From Chitinophaga pendula (GTDB lineage Bacteria > Bacteroidota > Bacteroidia > Chitinophagales > Chitinophagaceae): a stretch of DNA of 64,000 nt. The DNA is taken from positions 4,278,001 to 4,342,000 of the forward strand of contig NZ_CP077769.1 in assembly GCF_020386615.1 (NCBI RefSeq), written 5' to 3'. Numbering within the stretch: position 1 is the first letter of the stretch; each line of letters opens with the position of its first letter. The position numbers were made by a program, and so were the translations under genes. Shown here piece after piece: positions 35,660 to 44,678 of the stretch. A model generated the notes under the pieces. That model worked only from the letters and a program-made list of their open reading frames with translations, did no database searches and had not been told where the DNA came from.

Positions 35660-35923
35660 ATGTATATTATACTTGTTTACGATATAGAACAACAACGTGT
35701 AGGAAAAATGCTCAAACTCTGCCGACGCTATCTCAACTGGATACAAAATAGCGTATTCGAAGGTGAAATAACCGAAGTAAAACTGAAAGAACTATTAGCA
35801 ACAGCAAAAGATATCATGAACGTTCATAAAGACAGCATCATCATCTTCAGTAGCAGAGATGAAAAATGGCTGGAAAAGCAAGTCATAGGTATAGAGCGTA
35901 ATGAACTTGACAACATACTCTAG
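35660..35923 (+). CDS. cas2: Cas2 adaptation protein
   Basis: An 87-residue Cas2 with the N-terminal strand MYIILVYDIEQQR carrying the conserved Asp and a ferredoxin-like layout. It forms the Cas1-Cas2 integration complex. The start codon abuts the cas1 stop, which suggests coupled translation. Its stop codon begins the AGTCGTCG element that recurs in the leader. Confidence 0.93.
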   Translation: MYIILVYDIEQQRVGKMLKLCRRYLNWIQNSVFEGEITEVKLKELLATAKDIMNVHKDSIIIFSSRDEKWLEKQVIGIERNELDNIL

Positions 35924-36131
35924 TCGTCGAAGAAGTAATTCTATACTCCGACTAACCAGTTCTTTGACATACATTTATTGATAATTAATTGAATACTAAA
36001 GTATTATACAAGTCGTCGTTCTCCAGGCGAAATCTTACTATTTTAGTTCGACGACTTTTTACTTAAAAAGTTTATTGTTAGAAATGGAAAAAGGCCGTAA
36101 AATGGCCTTTTTTTGGTGCGCATTGAAACGG
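35924..36131 (+). promoter_or_regulatory. CRISPR leader
   Basis: This 208-bp A/T-rich stretch between cas2 and the first repeat is in the normal leader position. It has AGTCGTCG at 35922-35929 and 36011-36018, and the complementary CGACGACT at 36049-36056, so a long-loop hairpin can form. A terminator-like hairpin follows at 36088-36114, and an isolated ATTGAAAC (the repeat's 3-prime end) is at 36122-36129, two bases before repeat 1. No promoter box was recognised with confidence. Confidence 0.75.
36088..36114 (+). terminator. Terminator-like hairpin inside the CRISPR leader
   Basis: AAAAAGGCC at 36088 pairs with GGCCTTTTT ending at 36112, around a 7-base loop, with a 7-T run. The A-tract makes it symmetric, so it could stop transcription in both directions. 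It probably ends the cas operon, but it stands only 17 bp before the first repeat, leaving almost no room for a downstream array promoter. Confidence 0.8.
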
Positions 36132-38134
36132 GTTTTAATTGGACTATTGAAGAATTGAAACAAATCTCTTTCCATGGTTCAGTTATTTGAAAGGTTAGGT
36201 TTTAATTGGACTATTGAAGAATTGAAACCATTCTAACATTTGACGAGCTTTTACATGTACCAAAGTTTTAATTGGACTATTGAAGAATTGAAACCTTGAT
36301 TCTCTACCTGATTAGACACCTGATATCCCGTTTTAATTGGACTATTGAAGAATTGAAACGCAGTTATATACCATTTATAATCCCTTGGGCTTTCGTTTTA
36401 ATTGGACTATTGAAGAATTGAAACTCCTTGGCATGAAAGCATTACGATCACCAGGCATCACGTTTTAATTGGACTATTGAAGAATTGAAACTTTTCTGAA
36501 CCATACTTCTCTAATGTGAGCTTTGCAGTTTTAATTGGACTATTGAAGAATTGAAACTAGATACCGCTTCTTATTTCGTCGTTATTTTCCTCCGTTTTAA
36601 TTGGACTATTGAAGAATTGAAACGCAAAAACGTAATATCCTTTAGCGAAGAGCAGCTTCGTTTTAATTGGACTATTGAAGAATTGAAACTTGTCGTTGAC
36701 TACCTGCAACTGATGGGCGGAGTGAGTTTTAATTGGACTATTGAAGAATTGAAACCCTTTTCTACACTCTTGGCAATGGGCCAGGGCGTGTGTTTTAATT
36801 GGACTATTGAAGAATTGAAACGATAGACGTAATCATTAAGCCGCAATACATAGAATCCGTTTTAATTGGACTATTGAAGAATTGAAACTTTACTGTGGTC
36901 TTGTTGGCGACTACCGGGTGAATGTTTTAATTGGACTATTGAAGAATTGAAACTATCTGGCATTGGGCAGGCTGTCGGTAATCTGCTGGTTTTAATTGGA
37001 CTATTGAAGAATTGAAACGCGGTTAAGATTACAATTTGGTGACATTATTCGTGGTTTTAATTGGACTATTGAAGAATTGAAACTACATATTACCCACAAC
37101 TCCCCTATATGTGTTTGTAGTTTTAATTGGACTATTGAAGAATTGAAACGGATTATTATCGGGACAGATATAAAAATGGCCTATGGTTTTAATTGGACTA
37201 TTGAAGAATTGAAACTGATCTACGTTATTGTTGTTAATCAAAGGGTTATTAGTTTTAATTGGACTATTGAAGAATTGAAACTGAGCGAAGTTCTAAGCGA
37301 GGTTGCATCGAACCGGTTGTTTTAATTGGACTATTGAAGAATTGAAACATTTCAAATTCGATTTCCGTTTCTATTTTTACTACGTTTTAATTGGACTATT
37401 GAAGAATTGAAACAGGCTGCCGGAGATTACGCTTTTGAAGCCCAGGGTGTTTTAATTGGACTATTGAAGAATTGAAACCAGAAGCTCAAATACTGACCTT
37501 TAAACGTTGCTTTAGTTTTAATTGGACTATTGAAGAATTGAAAAGTCTGACAGCAACATTACTGCCGGGGGGCCAACTAAGTTTTAATTGGACTATTGAA
37601 GAATTGAAACCCATGATTACCTCGTGGCGGAATTTACCGTCCTGATCGTTTTAATTGGACTATTGAAGAATTGAAACGTTAATCCGGCGAAAGTTGTAGC
37701 GCCACCTCCCAGTTTTAATTGGACTATTGAAGAATTGAAACATGAAATCGTCTCTGAATAAGTCTGTAGGCTGTTTTGTTTTAATTGGACTATTGAAGAA
37801 TTGAAACATGAAATCGTCTCTGAATAATTCTGTAGGCTGTTTTGTTTTAATTGGACTATTGAAGAATTGAAACGTGTAATTGCCGGTATTTCTCATGCTG
37901 CTTGCACCAGTTTTAATTGGACTATTGAAGAATTGAAACTTGGTAGAGTTGATGCAGAGGCGGTTGCTACCAACCGTTTTAATTGGACTATTGAGTAATT
38001 GAAATCATCTTGATCATTGCGTCCATGTTGAATGCGATGGATTTAATTGTACCATACAGGAATTGAAATTCCATAGTTTCGTCGTCAGCCATCGTGGCAA
38101 GTAGCGTTGTAATTGAACCTATAGGAATTAAGAC
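36132..38134 (+). CRISPR. Type I-B CRISPR array, 29 clear plus 2 decayed repeats
   Basis: The repeat is 30 bp, beginning GTTTTAATTGGACTATTGAA and ending GAATTGAAAC. Spacers are 34-37 bp. The repeat's ATTGAAAC end matches the usual crRNA tag, so the array is read on the plus strand with its leader next to cas2. Repeat 22 (37515) ends in A instead of C. Repeat 29 (37976-38005) has three changes. Two further units (38040-38069 and 38106-38134) are strongly decayed but keep the spacing. Decay at the leader-distal end is normal. Spacers 25 and 26 differ at one base only. Confidence 0.97.
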
Positions 38135-38141
38135 TGGACCG

Positions 38142-38969
38142 TTACATACCGGCCGATCGGGCGCGGGTAGATAGTTCTGCAGGGGAATAGCCGAATTGTT
38201 TTTTGAAGGCGAAAGAGAAATGCGACAGGTCTTCGAATCCTACTTCGAGGTATACATCTGAAGGGCGTTTTTTCTTTTCCTGCAGGTGATAGTGTGCCAG
38301 TGATAATCTTTTTTTTGTCAGCCAGCGCTGGGGTGTGGTGTTGTAGATCTTTCGGAAGTCGCGGTGGAAGGTAGAGAGACTTCTACCGGTGAGGTAGCCG
38401 AAACGTTCGAGAGGTAGATTGACCATGTAGTGCTGTTCCATATATCCTGCGAGGTCTATCTTACCCGGCTCTTCGAAATCGGCCAGTATGCTGTCGATAT
38501 CTGGGTGTATGGTACGCAGTATGGTGATCGCTTCGTTGATCTTCATCGAGGCGATGTTTTCCGGGAAGGTACCTGGTATATCGAAATATGGGATCAATGA
38601 GGCCAGGCAACTTTCCAGCAGCGGATGTTTTTCAAAGCTGACAATGCCTTTTATGGGATTTCTGACTGCCACCGGTGGGTTCTCTTGGTAATATTGTTTC
38701 AGCCGTTCCGGCTCCAGGTGCATCACCACGGCTTTGTGGTTTTGTCCTTCTTTTGCATAGTTGATGAATGTCGCCACGTGATTCCTGGGGATCAGAAATA
38801 TGGACCCTGTTCCCAGTGTAAAACTCTTATCTCCCTGTATGATCTTCGACTCTCCCAATATGTACCATATCAGGATATGGTGCTGAAAAGCCGCTTCCGC
38901 TTTATATACTTCTCCTTTGAATTCGGACAGCTTGATATCGGGTGTTATATATCGTATTTCGAAATCCAT
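38142..38969 (-). CDS. AraC-family transcriptional regulator
   Basis: A 275-residue regulator with an N-terminal cupin-like sensor domain (about residues 20-100) and a C-terminal AraC helix-turn-helix pair (LERFGYLTGRSLSTFHRDFRKIYNTTPQRWLTKKRLSLAHYHL and DVYLEVGFEDLSHFSFAFKKQFGYSP). It lies directly downstream of the SDR gene on the same strand and is likely its regulator. Its end is 7 bp from the last decayed CRISPR unit. Confidence 0.9.
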   Translation of the reverse strand: MDFEIRYITPDIKLSEFKGEVYKAEAAFQHHILIWYILGESKIIQGDKSFTLGTGSIFLIPRNHVATFINYAKEGQNHKAVVMHLEPERLKQYYQENPPVAVRNPIKGIVSFEKHPLLESCLASLIPYFDIPGTFPENIASMKINEAITILRTIHPDIDSILADFEEPGKIDLAGYMEQHYMVNLPLERFGYLTGRSLSTFHRDFRKIYNTTPQRWLTKKRLSLAHYHLQEKKKRPSDVYLEVGFEDLSHFSFAFKKQFGYSPAELSTRARSAGM

Positions 38970-39022
38970 GTACTGTAAATTACTTTAATGCTGACAAAAC
39001 CACAAAGACGCAGGTGCGTTTG

Positions 39023-40054
39023 TTATACTACCGGGAATTTAATACCTGTCATCTCTTCGGAGAGTGCCCATAGGCGCTGTGCATTAGCGACATCTACGGA
39101 ATAGGGCATTACGCCTCTCAGGCTGGAAGGATCGTCGAAGTGGTGGTCGATGTCTCCATTATCCAGGTCTGCAATATCGGCATCTTCACAGTACACCCCT
39201 CCTATTTCATTGAGTGACGGACTTGTAGCACACCATACGGTGGTAGCGGCACCCTGTGGTATCGTCTTCAGGCGCTGTTCTACTTCGGGGATGATATTGC
39301 CCTCTTTGTCGTGTGTACCCATCTGGATGAACAGCTCCATAGGGGCTTCTCTGCCCAGGTCGGTGCCATTGATGGAACCCGGATGCAGGGAGTATGCCCT
39401 TACACCGAATGCCCTGGCGCGGTGATCCAATTCTACGGCGAACAGGTTATTAGCCGTTTTGGCTTGTCCATATCCCAGCAGGGTTTGGTACTCCCGCTGT
39501 TCGAAATTGGGATCTTCGAAATCAAAGGGAGCGATATGGTGTCCGTAGGAGGAGACTGCTACCACACGTGCGCCTTCCGCCGCTTTCAATGCCGGCCAGA
39601 GTCGAGCGGTAAGCCGGAAATGTCCCAGGTGGTTTGTTGATAGTTGTGATTCAAACCCTCTCGCATCGCGGCGCAGGGGTACCCACATAATACCGGCATT
39701 GTTGATGAGCAGGTGCAAGGGACTGCCGGTAGCCAGGAACTCTTCGGCAAAGCGATCGATAGAAGCGGGGTCCATCAGATCCAGCGGTTTGAGGGTGACA
39801 CCGGTTACTCCTTCGAGGTTTTTAGCCGCCTTATCGATATCGCGGGCGGGTACCCATACTGTGGCGCCAGCCCGGGTGAGCGTCTTTACGGTTTCGAGAC
39901 CGATGCCGGCATATCCGCCGGTAACGACGGCGACCTTACTAGTGAGGTCTATCCCCTTAATTACATCAGTAGTGGTGGTAGTAGCTGTATTACCGTTATG
40001 GAGGGGTCTTTGCAATGCTCCGTTGTAGTTGTCTGCGATTATTACGTTTTCCAT
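39023..40054 (-). CDS. SDR-family oxidoreductase
   Basis: A protein of 343 residues from the ATG at 40054 (MENVIIADNYNG). It has TGGYAGIG for nucleotide binding, NNAGIM, and the active-site Tyr/Lys in YGQAKTANNL. The long form and the C-terminal LWALSEEMTGIKFPV match the retinol-dehydrogenase-like SDR group common near AraC regulators. An ATG at 40075 would add seven residues. The upstream region is shared with the divergent RibD-type gene. Confidence 0.88.
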   Translation of the reverse strand: MENVIIADNYNGALQRPLHNGNTATTTTTDVIKGIDLTSKVAVVTGGYAGIGLETVKTLTRAGATVWVPARDIDKAAKNLEGVTGVTLKPLDLMDPASIDRFAEEFLATGSPLHLLINNAGIMWVPLRRDARGFESQLSTNHLGHFRLTARLWPALKAAEGARVVAVSSYGHHIAPFDFEDPNFEQREYQTLLGYGQAKTANNLFAVELDHRARAFGVRAYSLHPGSINGTDLGREAPMELFIQMGTHDKEGNIIPEVEQRLKTIPQGAATTVWCATSPSLNEIGGVYCEDADIADLDNGDIDHHFDDPSSLRGVMPYSVDVANAQRLWALSEEMTGIKFPVV

Positions 40055-40255
40055 TTTTTTGTCTTTGTATGACAAAGGTAGTATGGAAGCAGACTGGCGA
40101 GTTTGTTCAGCCTGTCAAAGATATTTTGTTTAGCGCGTCAGTTTTTTGTCGGGAATCACCCCCTAAGTTGTCTTTTTCATACCGTATTGCCTATTGCTAT
40201 GCACCGTAGTTTTGTATTGTCAATAACATTTGTCTTTATTATAAACGCGAATACG

Positions 40256-40852
40256 ATGAGAAAAATAACTGTATTAACGATGCTTTCCCTGGATGGTGTA
40301 ATGCAAGCACCCGGTGGTCCAGAAGAAGATACTTCCGGTGGTTTCAAACATGGCGGCTGGACGGCTCCTTATAGTGACGAGCAGTTTGGTAAGATCCTGC
40401 AAGAAGAGCTGCAGCAAACGGATTACCTGCTGGGTAGAAAAACATATGATATTTTTGCTTCGTATTGGCCTCACCATGCGGAGTTCTGGCCTGGTATTAA
40501 TGAAGGCAATAAATATGTGTTGTCGCAGACCCAACGATCATCTGACTGGAAAAACACCCAATTTGTCGGAGATGTGGAAGCCATCAAGCAGTTGAAAAAT
40601 ACGGAGGGCGCAGACTTACAGATTTGGGGGAGTAGTGAGCTTATCCAGCTATTGCTGCAGCATGACCTGGTAGATGAGTTCCGGCTTAAGGTATATCCAT
40701 TGATCCTTGGCGAGGGTAAGAAGCTGTTTCAAAATGGTATCCTACCGGCAGCGTTTACCTTAGCAGAAAGTGTGGTAACATCGAAGGGGGTTATTATCGC
40801 GCATTACAAGCGTGCTGGCGAGGTGGTGACGGGTGATCTTACAGAAAGGTAG
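40256..40852 (+). CDS. RibD C-terminal/dihydrofolate reductase-like protein
   Basis: A 198-residue protein of the YyaP/RibD_C family: MRKITVLTMLSLDGVMQAPGG, LLGRKTYDIFASYWP, and a late GSSELIQLLLQHDLVDEFRL followed by PLILGEGKKLF. Such proteins bind NADPH, and their substrates are mostly unknown. I chose the ATG at 40256 since the 51 residues before it in frame show no family similarity. Its 3-prime end overlaps the convergent response-regulator gene by 14 bp. Confidence 0.88.
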   Translation: MRKITVLTMLSLDGVMQAPGGPEEDTSGGFKHGGWTAPYSDEQFGKILQEELQQTDYLLGRKTYDIFASYWPHHAEFWPGINEGNKYVLSQTQRSSDWKNTQFVGDVEAIKQLKNTEGADLQIWGSSELIQLLLQHDLVDEFRLKVYPLILGEGKKLFQNGILPAAFTLAESVVTSKGVIIAHYKRAGEVVTGDLTER

Positions 40853-41234
40853 AAAAGGAGCGTACGAGTTCTACGCCTTCTTTCAAAGAGGTTGGTTTGG
40901 TCAGGTAAGAGCAGGCACCGAGGCTGATGCATTTATCCTTTTCGAAGGGATTGATAGAGGTGGAATATATGATAACGGGGATGCCGCTGAACCTGTTATC
41001 TGCCTTTAGCTTTTCCAGTATCTGGGTACCGTTCATGATAGGCATATTGAGATCGAGAATGATTAGTTTGGGGAGGGCCCCATTAACATAATCGATATCC
41101 AGCAGTTCAAGTGCTTTCACCCCATTTTCGACATAATTGACCAGGATGCTGAGATTATGTAGTGAGATTATTTCCTCTAGTATTTCTTTGTCACTGTCAT
41201 CATCATCTACTAAAAGGATGCCTGTGATGTTCAT
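40839..41234 (-). CDS. Single-domain response regulator
   Basis: A 131-residue receiver domain with the acidic cluster VDDDDSD, the phosphorylatable Asp61 in LIILDLNMP, Ser/Thr in IYSTS and Lys in LTKPTS. There is no output domain. It follows the histidine kinase gene by 10 bp and is the last gene of the stressosome-like cluster, so it probably passes a phosphate from that kinase to an unlinked partner. Confidence 0.92.
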   Translation of the reverse strand: MNITGILLVDDDDSDKEILEEIISLHNLSILVNYVENGVKALELLDIDYVNGALPKLIILDLNMPIMNGTQILEKLKADNRFSGIPVIIYSTSINPFEKDKCISLGACSYLTKPTSLKEGVELVRSFSTFL

Positions 41235-41244
41235 AATTAGCGGT

Positions 41245-42882
41245 TTAAATTGCGGTGTCTACCGGAATAGAGACCGTAAAGGTCGATCCCTCTCCTACCG
41301 TTGATACGGCATTGATCCTTCCTCTATGCACGTCTACTATCTTTTTACAGATAGCCAACCCTACTCCTGTTCCTGCAAATTCACGGCTTGTGTGCAGTCG
41401 TTGGAACAAGGTAAAGATCTTCGGTAAATACTTTTCATCAAACCCGATGCCATTATCTTTAAAATGGAGGTCGACGAACCCATCTGCTTGCTGGGCCCAT
41501 ATTTCTATGAGGGGGCGGCGGCCTTCGGCGGCATATTTCAGGGAATTTCCGATGATATTGGCAAAAAGCTGCCTCATCATTCCCCGGTCACAGTGGAGAG
41601 AAGGCAACACTTTTATGTCGATCAAGGCTTCTTTTTCGCTGATTTTCATTTCGAGGTCCTGGCAGGTCTCGGTGGCGACGATGTTGAGGTCGACTACCTG
41701 GAAGCGGGAATCTTGTTTGTCAATCTGGGAGAACAGGAGGATATCCTGGATGAGGTTTCTCATGCGGGTGGATGACTGGTGGATATTGGACAGGAAGTTC
41801 CGGCCTTTATCGTCCATGGCATCGCTGTATTTGTTCAGCAGGTAGTCGCTATAGAACAGGAGTTTGCGAACGGGTTCCTGGAGGTCGTGGGAGGCGATGA
41901 AGGCGAACTGCTGGAGTTCGCGGTTGCTGCGGTTGAGTTCCTGGATATACCGTTCTAGTACCTGTTGGTTATCTTCGAGTTTAGACTGGGCTTCTTTGAG
42001 TTCGAAGTTGTCTTTCAGTGTTTTTTCGAATACCTTCTGGGCGTGGATGTCGACCATATAGCCGATCCAGTATTGTTCGCTGGCTTTGTGCAGGGCGACC
42101 TGGTGCCAAAAGAATACGTTGTTGACAACGTTCCTGATCCTGAGTTGTGCCTTGGGATGTTCTACATCGGAGGACAATACGGGGGGCATGATATTGAGGA
42201 AGGCATTGTAGTCTTCTTCGTGTATGACGGAGCGCCAGTTGTTATCGTTGAGTTGTGTAATGGTTTGCCCGGTGAACTGTTCCATCCAGGCGTTGCCATA
42301 GCGGAGTGTTCCATCGAGGCCTACGGAGAATATGAGCATGGGCAGGTTGTCTGTCAGGATGCGGTATTGTGTTTCGCTATAGCGTATTTTTTCTGACAGT
42401 TCGAGCAGCTGGCTATTGCGGTTTTTGAGTTCTTCGTAGGGGGAAACGGAGGATTCGTTGCGCAGGGCGATTTTCCATTCATCGATCTTCTGGGCATCGA
42501 TCCTGAGGAGGTTGCTGATGTTGAAGAAGAGGTCGATGTAGGTGAGTTGACCGCTGGTGGATATTTTGTGTCTGTCGGCGAGTCTTCTGGCGTATTCGAG
42601 TCCTGTTTTTGATTCTAGTTTAAGTTGTTGTTGGGAGGCGACGAGGCGGGCGACTATATTTTTTTCTTTAGAAGTATTTTCTATGCAGAGTATAAGTGAT
42701 CCGGTGCGGCCATCTTCCATGATGATGCGTGATATTTCGGATACGGCGGTGGCTACCGTCGTTTGTACTGCGAGTGTGAGGCCGGTGAGTTCAGCCAATT
42801 TCATGGATCTTTTGTGTGCGAGGATAAGATCCATTTCATTTTCAAGGGTGACCTTGGCCAGTTCGTACATAAGCAGCTGCAT
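41245..42882 (-). CDS. Sensor histidine kinase with RsbT-like N-terminus and PAS domain
   Basis: A 545-residue cytoplasmic kinase. Residues 1-140 resemble a degenerate RsbT-type ATPase domain (LENEMDLILAHKRSMKLAEL, TTVATAVSEISR). A PAS domain follows (about 165-290), then a coiled coil, the HisKA domain with His332 in FIASHDLQEP, and a HATPase_c domain (N box GNSLKYA, G1 DNGIGF, G2 GTGVGLAI). No membrane segment. The start at 42882 overlaps the preceding gene by 41 bp; Met at 42834 would remove the overlap but cut into the conserved N-terminus. Confidence 0.85.
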   Translation of the reverse strand: MQLLMYELAKVTLENEMDLILAHKRSMKLAELTGLTLAVQTTVATAVSEISRIIMEDGRTGSLILCIENTSKEKNIVARLVASQQQLKLESKTGLEYARRLADRHKISTSGQLTYIDLFFNISNLLRIDAQKIDEWKIALRNESSVSPYEELKNRNSQLLELSEKIRYSETQYRILTDNLPMLIFSVGLDGTLRYGNAWMEQFTGQTITQLNDNNWRSVIHEEDYNAFLNIMPPVLSSDVEHPKAQLRIRNVVNNVFFWHQVALHKASEQYWIGYMVDIHAQKVFEKTLKDNFELKEAQSKLEDNQQVLERYIQELNRSNRELQQFAFIASHDLQEPVRKLLFYSDYLLNKYSDAMDDKGRNFLSNIHQSSTRMRNLIQDILLFSQIDKQDSRFQVVDLNIVATETCQDLEMKISEKEALIDIKVLPSLHCDRGMMRQLFANIIGNSLKYAAEGRRPLIEIWAQQADGFVDLHFKDNGIGFDEKYLPKIFTLFQRLHTSREFAGTGVGLAICKKIVDVHRGRINAVSTVGEGSTFTVSIPVDTAI

Positions 42883-43891
42883 TTATTTTACAAGTCAAGA
42901 TCCCTATATCGTCTGTGTTGCGTGCGTAGTCATTTAAGAGGGCGGCGCAAAAGACGGAGGGATCGTAACGGGTAATGCCATGATATTTCAGCATATCCCA
43001 GCGGGACCGGATACCGTCGCTGCACATGACAAGCTGCTGGGTATCGTCGTGCATGATCTGCTGGGTTTTCAGGTTTCGGGGGACATTCAAGCCGACGATG
43101 CCGTTGTACGGCATATAGTTTTTGTGTCCTTCGCGGCTCAATATTTTAGTCATAATATTGCCGATACCGCAGATGCTCCATATTTTCTTTTTCAGGTCGA
43201 ATATGGCGACTGTGGCGACGGCGCCCCGTGTTCTTTTGAGTGCGACGTTGAGGTGGCCAATCATGTCGACCGGATCTTCGGTGGGATAGTCGAGAAAGGC
43301 CTGGCCAGCCAGTTCGGCTACTTTGGCGGCGTCGGGGCCATGTCCCAAGCCATCGCAGAGTAATAGTTTCAGGTGTTGGTCGTTGACGGTGTAGTAACTG
43401 CCATCGCCGCACTGAGATTCTCCTGGTTTCGGGACGAGGATGGATCTTACTAATGCTTTGGGAGATTTGGCTCTGCTGTTATTGGGTTTACTCAATACGC
43501 GTATGAGTACGATGGTTCCCCAGTTTTTCTGGGAGTATATCTGACAGTCGTCGGATAATCTTTTGAGGGCGCCTAGTCCTCCGCCTAGTGTGTTGGTGGT
43601 AGATACGCCATCGTTCATCATGCGGTTTACGTCAGCCATTCCCGGACCTTTATCGAATGCGATCAATTCCAGTTCCTGTTGCTGATCGATATGTGCTGTA
43701 ATTTTTAGGAGCAGCGTACCGCTTCCGGCATGTTTGACGATGTTGGTCAATATTTCGGATACGATGATATCTATTTCAGCAACTTTCCTGGCGGGGAACC
43801 CTGCTGACAGTACGAGGGTATGAATTTCTTTTTTTATGATCGCGAAGTAGCTCCTGTCTCTTACCAGGAATGCCAGATGTGTTCTACCCAT
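42842..43891 (-). CDS. RsbT-like ATPase fused to SpoIIE/RsbX-type phosphatase
   Basis: A 349-residue two-domain protein. Residues 1-140 are a HATPase_c domain of the RsbT/RsbW group (IVSEILTNIVKHA, DKGPGMADVN). Residues about 150-340 are a PP2C-like SpoIIE domain (GDGSYYTVNDQHLKLLLCDGLGHGPDAA, MCSDGI, ARNTDDIGILTCK). In stressosomes the RsbX phosphatase resets RsbR and RsbS. A fusion of kinase-like and phosphatase halves could act in both directions. It overlaps the RsbT gene by 8 bp. Confidence 0.82.
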   Translation of the reverse strand: MGRTHLAFLVRDRSYFAIIKKEIHTLVLSAGFPARKVAEIDIIVSEILTNIVKHAGSGTLLLKITAHIDQQQELELIAFDKGPGMADVNRMMNDGVSTTNTLGGGLGALKRLSDDCQIYSQKNWGTIVLIRVLSKPNNSRAKSPKALVRSILVPKPGESQCGDGSYYTVNDQHLKLLLCDGLGHGPDAAKVAELAGQAFLDYPTEDPVDMIGHLNVALKRTRGAVATVAIFDLKKKIWSICGIGNIMTKILSREGHKNYMPYNGIVGLNVPRNLKTQQIMHDDTQQLVMCSDGIRSRWDMLKYHGITRYDPSVFCAALLNDYARNTDDIGILTCKINAAAYVRTGQGHP

Positions 43892-44297
43892 TTTTCCATT
43901 TGATAATGGAGACGGTTGTGCCCTCTCCTACTTTACTTTTCAGGTCGAACTCATTCACCAATCTTTTGGCTCCGGGGAGGCCTATTCCGAGGCTTTTGCC
44001 GGTTGAGTAGCCATCTTTCATTGCGAGTTGCGTGTCTGGTATGCCGGGGCCGTGATCCTGGAATACGAGTCGGATGCCGTTATCACGGCCCTGGCTGATG
44101 ATTTCCATGACGACGATGCCGCCATGCGCATATTTGAGCATATTTCGTACCAGTTCGCTGGCGGCTGTTATGAGTTTGGTCTGGTTGACCAGTGACATGC
44201 CGATTTTTACAGCCATTTCTTTGACGCGGGCACGAAAGGGTACGACATCTTGTTCTCTCTCTATGCGCATGCGGTCTTTACTCAGGACTATCTTCAT
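43884..44297 (-). CDS. rsbT: RsbT-like serine/threonine kinase
   Basis: A 137-residue HATPase_c protein. The N box is ELVRNMLKYAHGG and the G boxes are DHGPGIPD and STGKSLGIGLPGAKRL, the RsbT arrangement. RsbT phosphorylates the STAS proteins of the stressosome and then leaves it to activate a downstream partner. It overlaps the RsbS gene by 20 bp. Confidence 0.85.
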   Translation of the reverse strand: MKIVLSKDRMRIEREQDVVPFRARVKEMAVKIGMSLVNQTKLITAASELVRNMLKYAHGGIVVMEIISQGRDNGIRLVFQDHGPGIPDTQLAMKDGYSTGKSLGIGLPGAKRLVNEFDLKSKVGEGTTVSIIKWKNG

Positions 44298-44673
44298 CGC
44301 TGTCGGTTTCTTCGTCAGGGCCTATCTTTATTCTGAGCAGTTCCATTCCTTTTTCGACATTGAGTGCGGTGTGTACGCCTTTGAGTTCGAGGCCGAGTTC
44401 TATCAAGGTGATTGCAACGGCTGGTTGCATGCCTACCACTACGGTTTCTGCGTCGAGGATCTTGGACATGCTACCGATGTTGCCTAATATGCGTCCCATG
44501 AAGGAGTCGACTATAGACAGTGCGGAGATATCTATTAAAACGCCTTTAGCCTGGGTTTTACTTACCATTTGTACGAGATCGCTTTCAAGGTTGGTGGCCA
44601 ACCTGTCGTAGAGGTCGATCTGAATGGTTACCAGTAATAAATTCCCCATGCGGAGAATAGGAATACGGTCCAT
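44278..44673 (-). CDS. rsbS: RsbS-like STAS antagonist
   Basis: A 131-residue single STAS domain. The phosphoacceptor region VLIDISALSIVDSFMGRILG includes Asp-Ser at the RsbS phosphorylation site. The C-terminal end is very acidic (GPDEETDSDEDSPE). It would form the stressosome core with the RsbR protein encoded 5 bp upstream. Confidence 0.85.
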   Translation of the reverse strand: MDRIPILRMGNLLLVTIQIDLYDRLATNLESDLVQMVSKTQAKGVLIDISALSIVDSFMGRILGNIGSMSKILDAETVVVGMQPAVAITLIELGLELKGVHTALNVEKGMELLRIKIGPDEETDSDEDSPE

Positions 44674-44678
44674 AACCT

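Noticed and set aside
36551..37896. Open frames of 78-91 codons with repeated FNWTIEELK or FQFFNSPIKT motifs
   Set aside because: They are translations of the CRISPR repeats and spacers, not genes.
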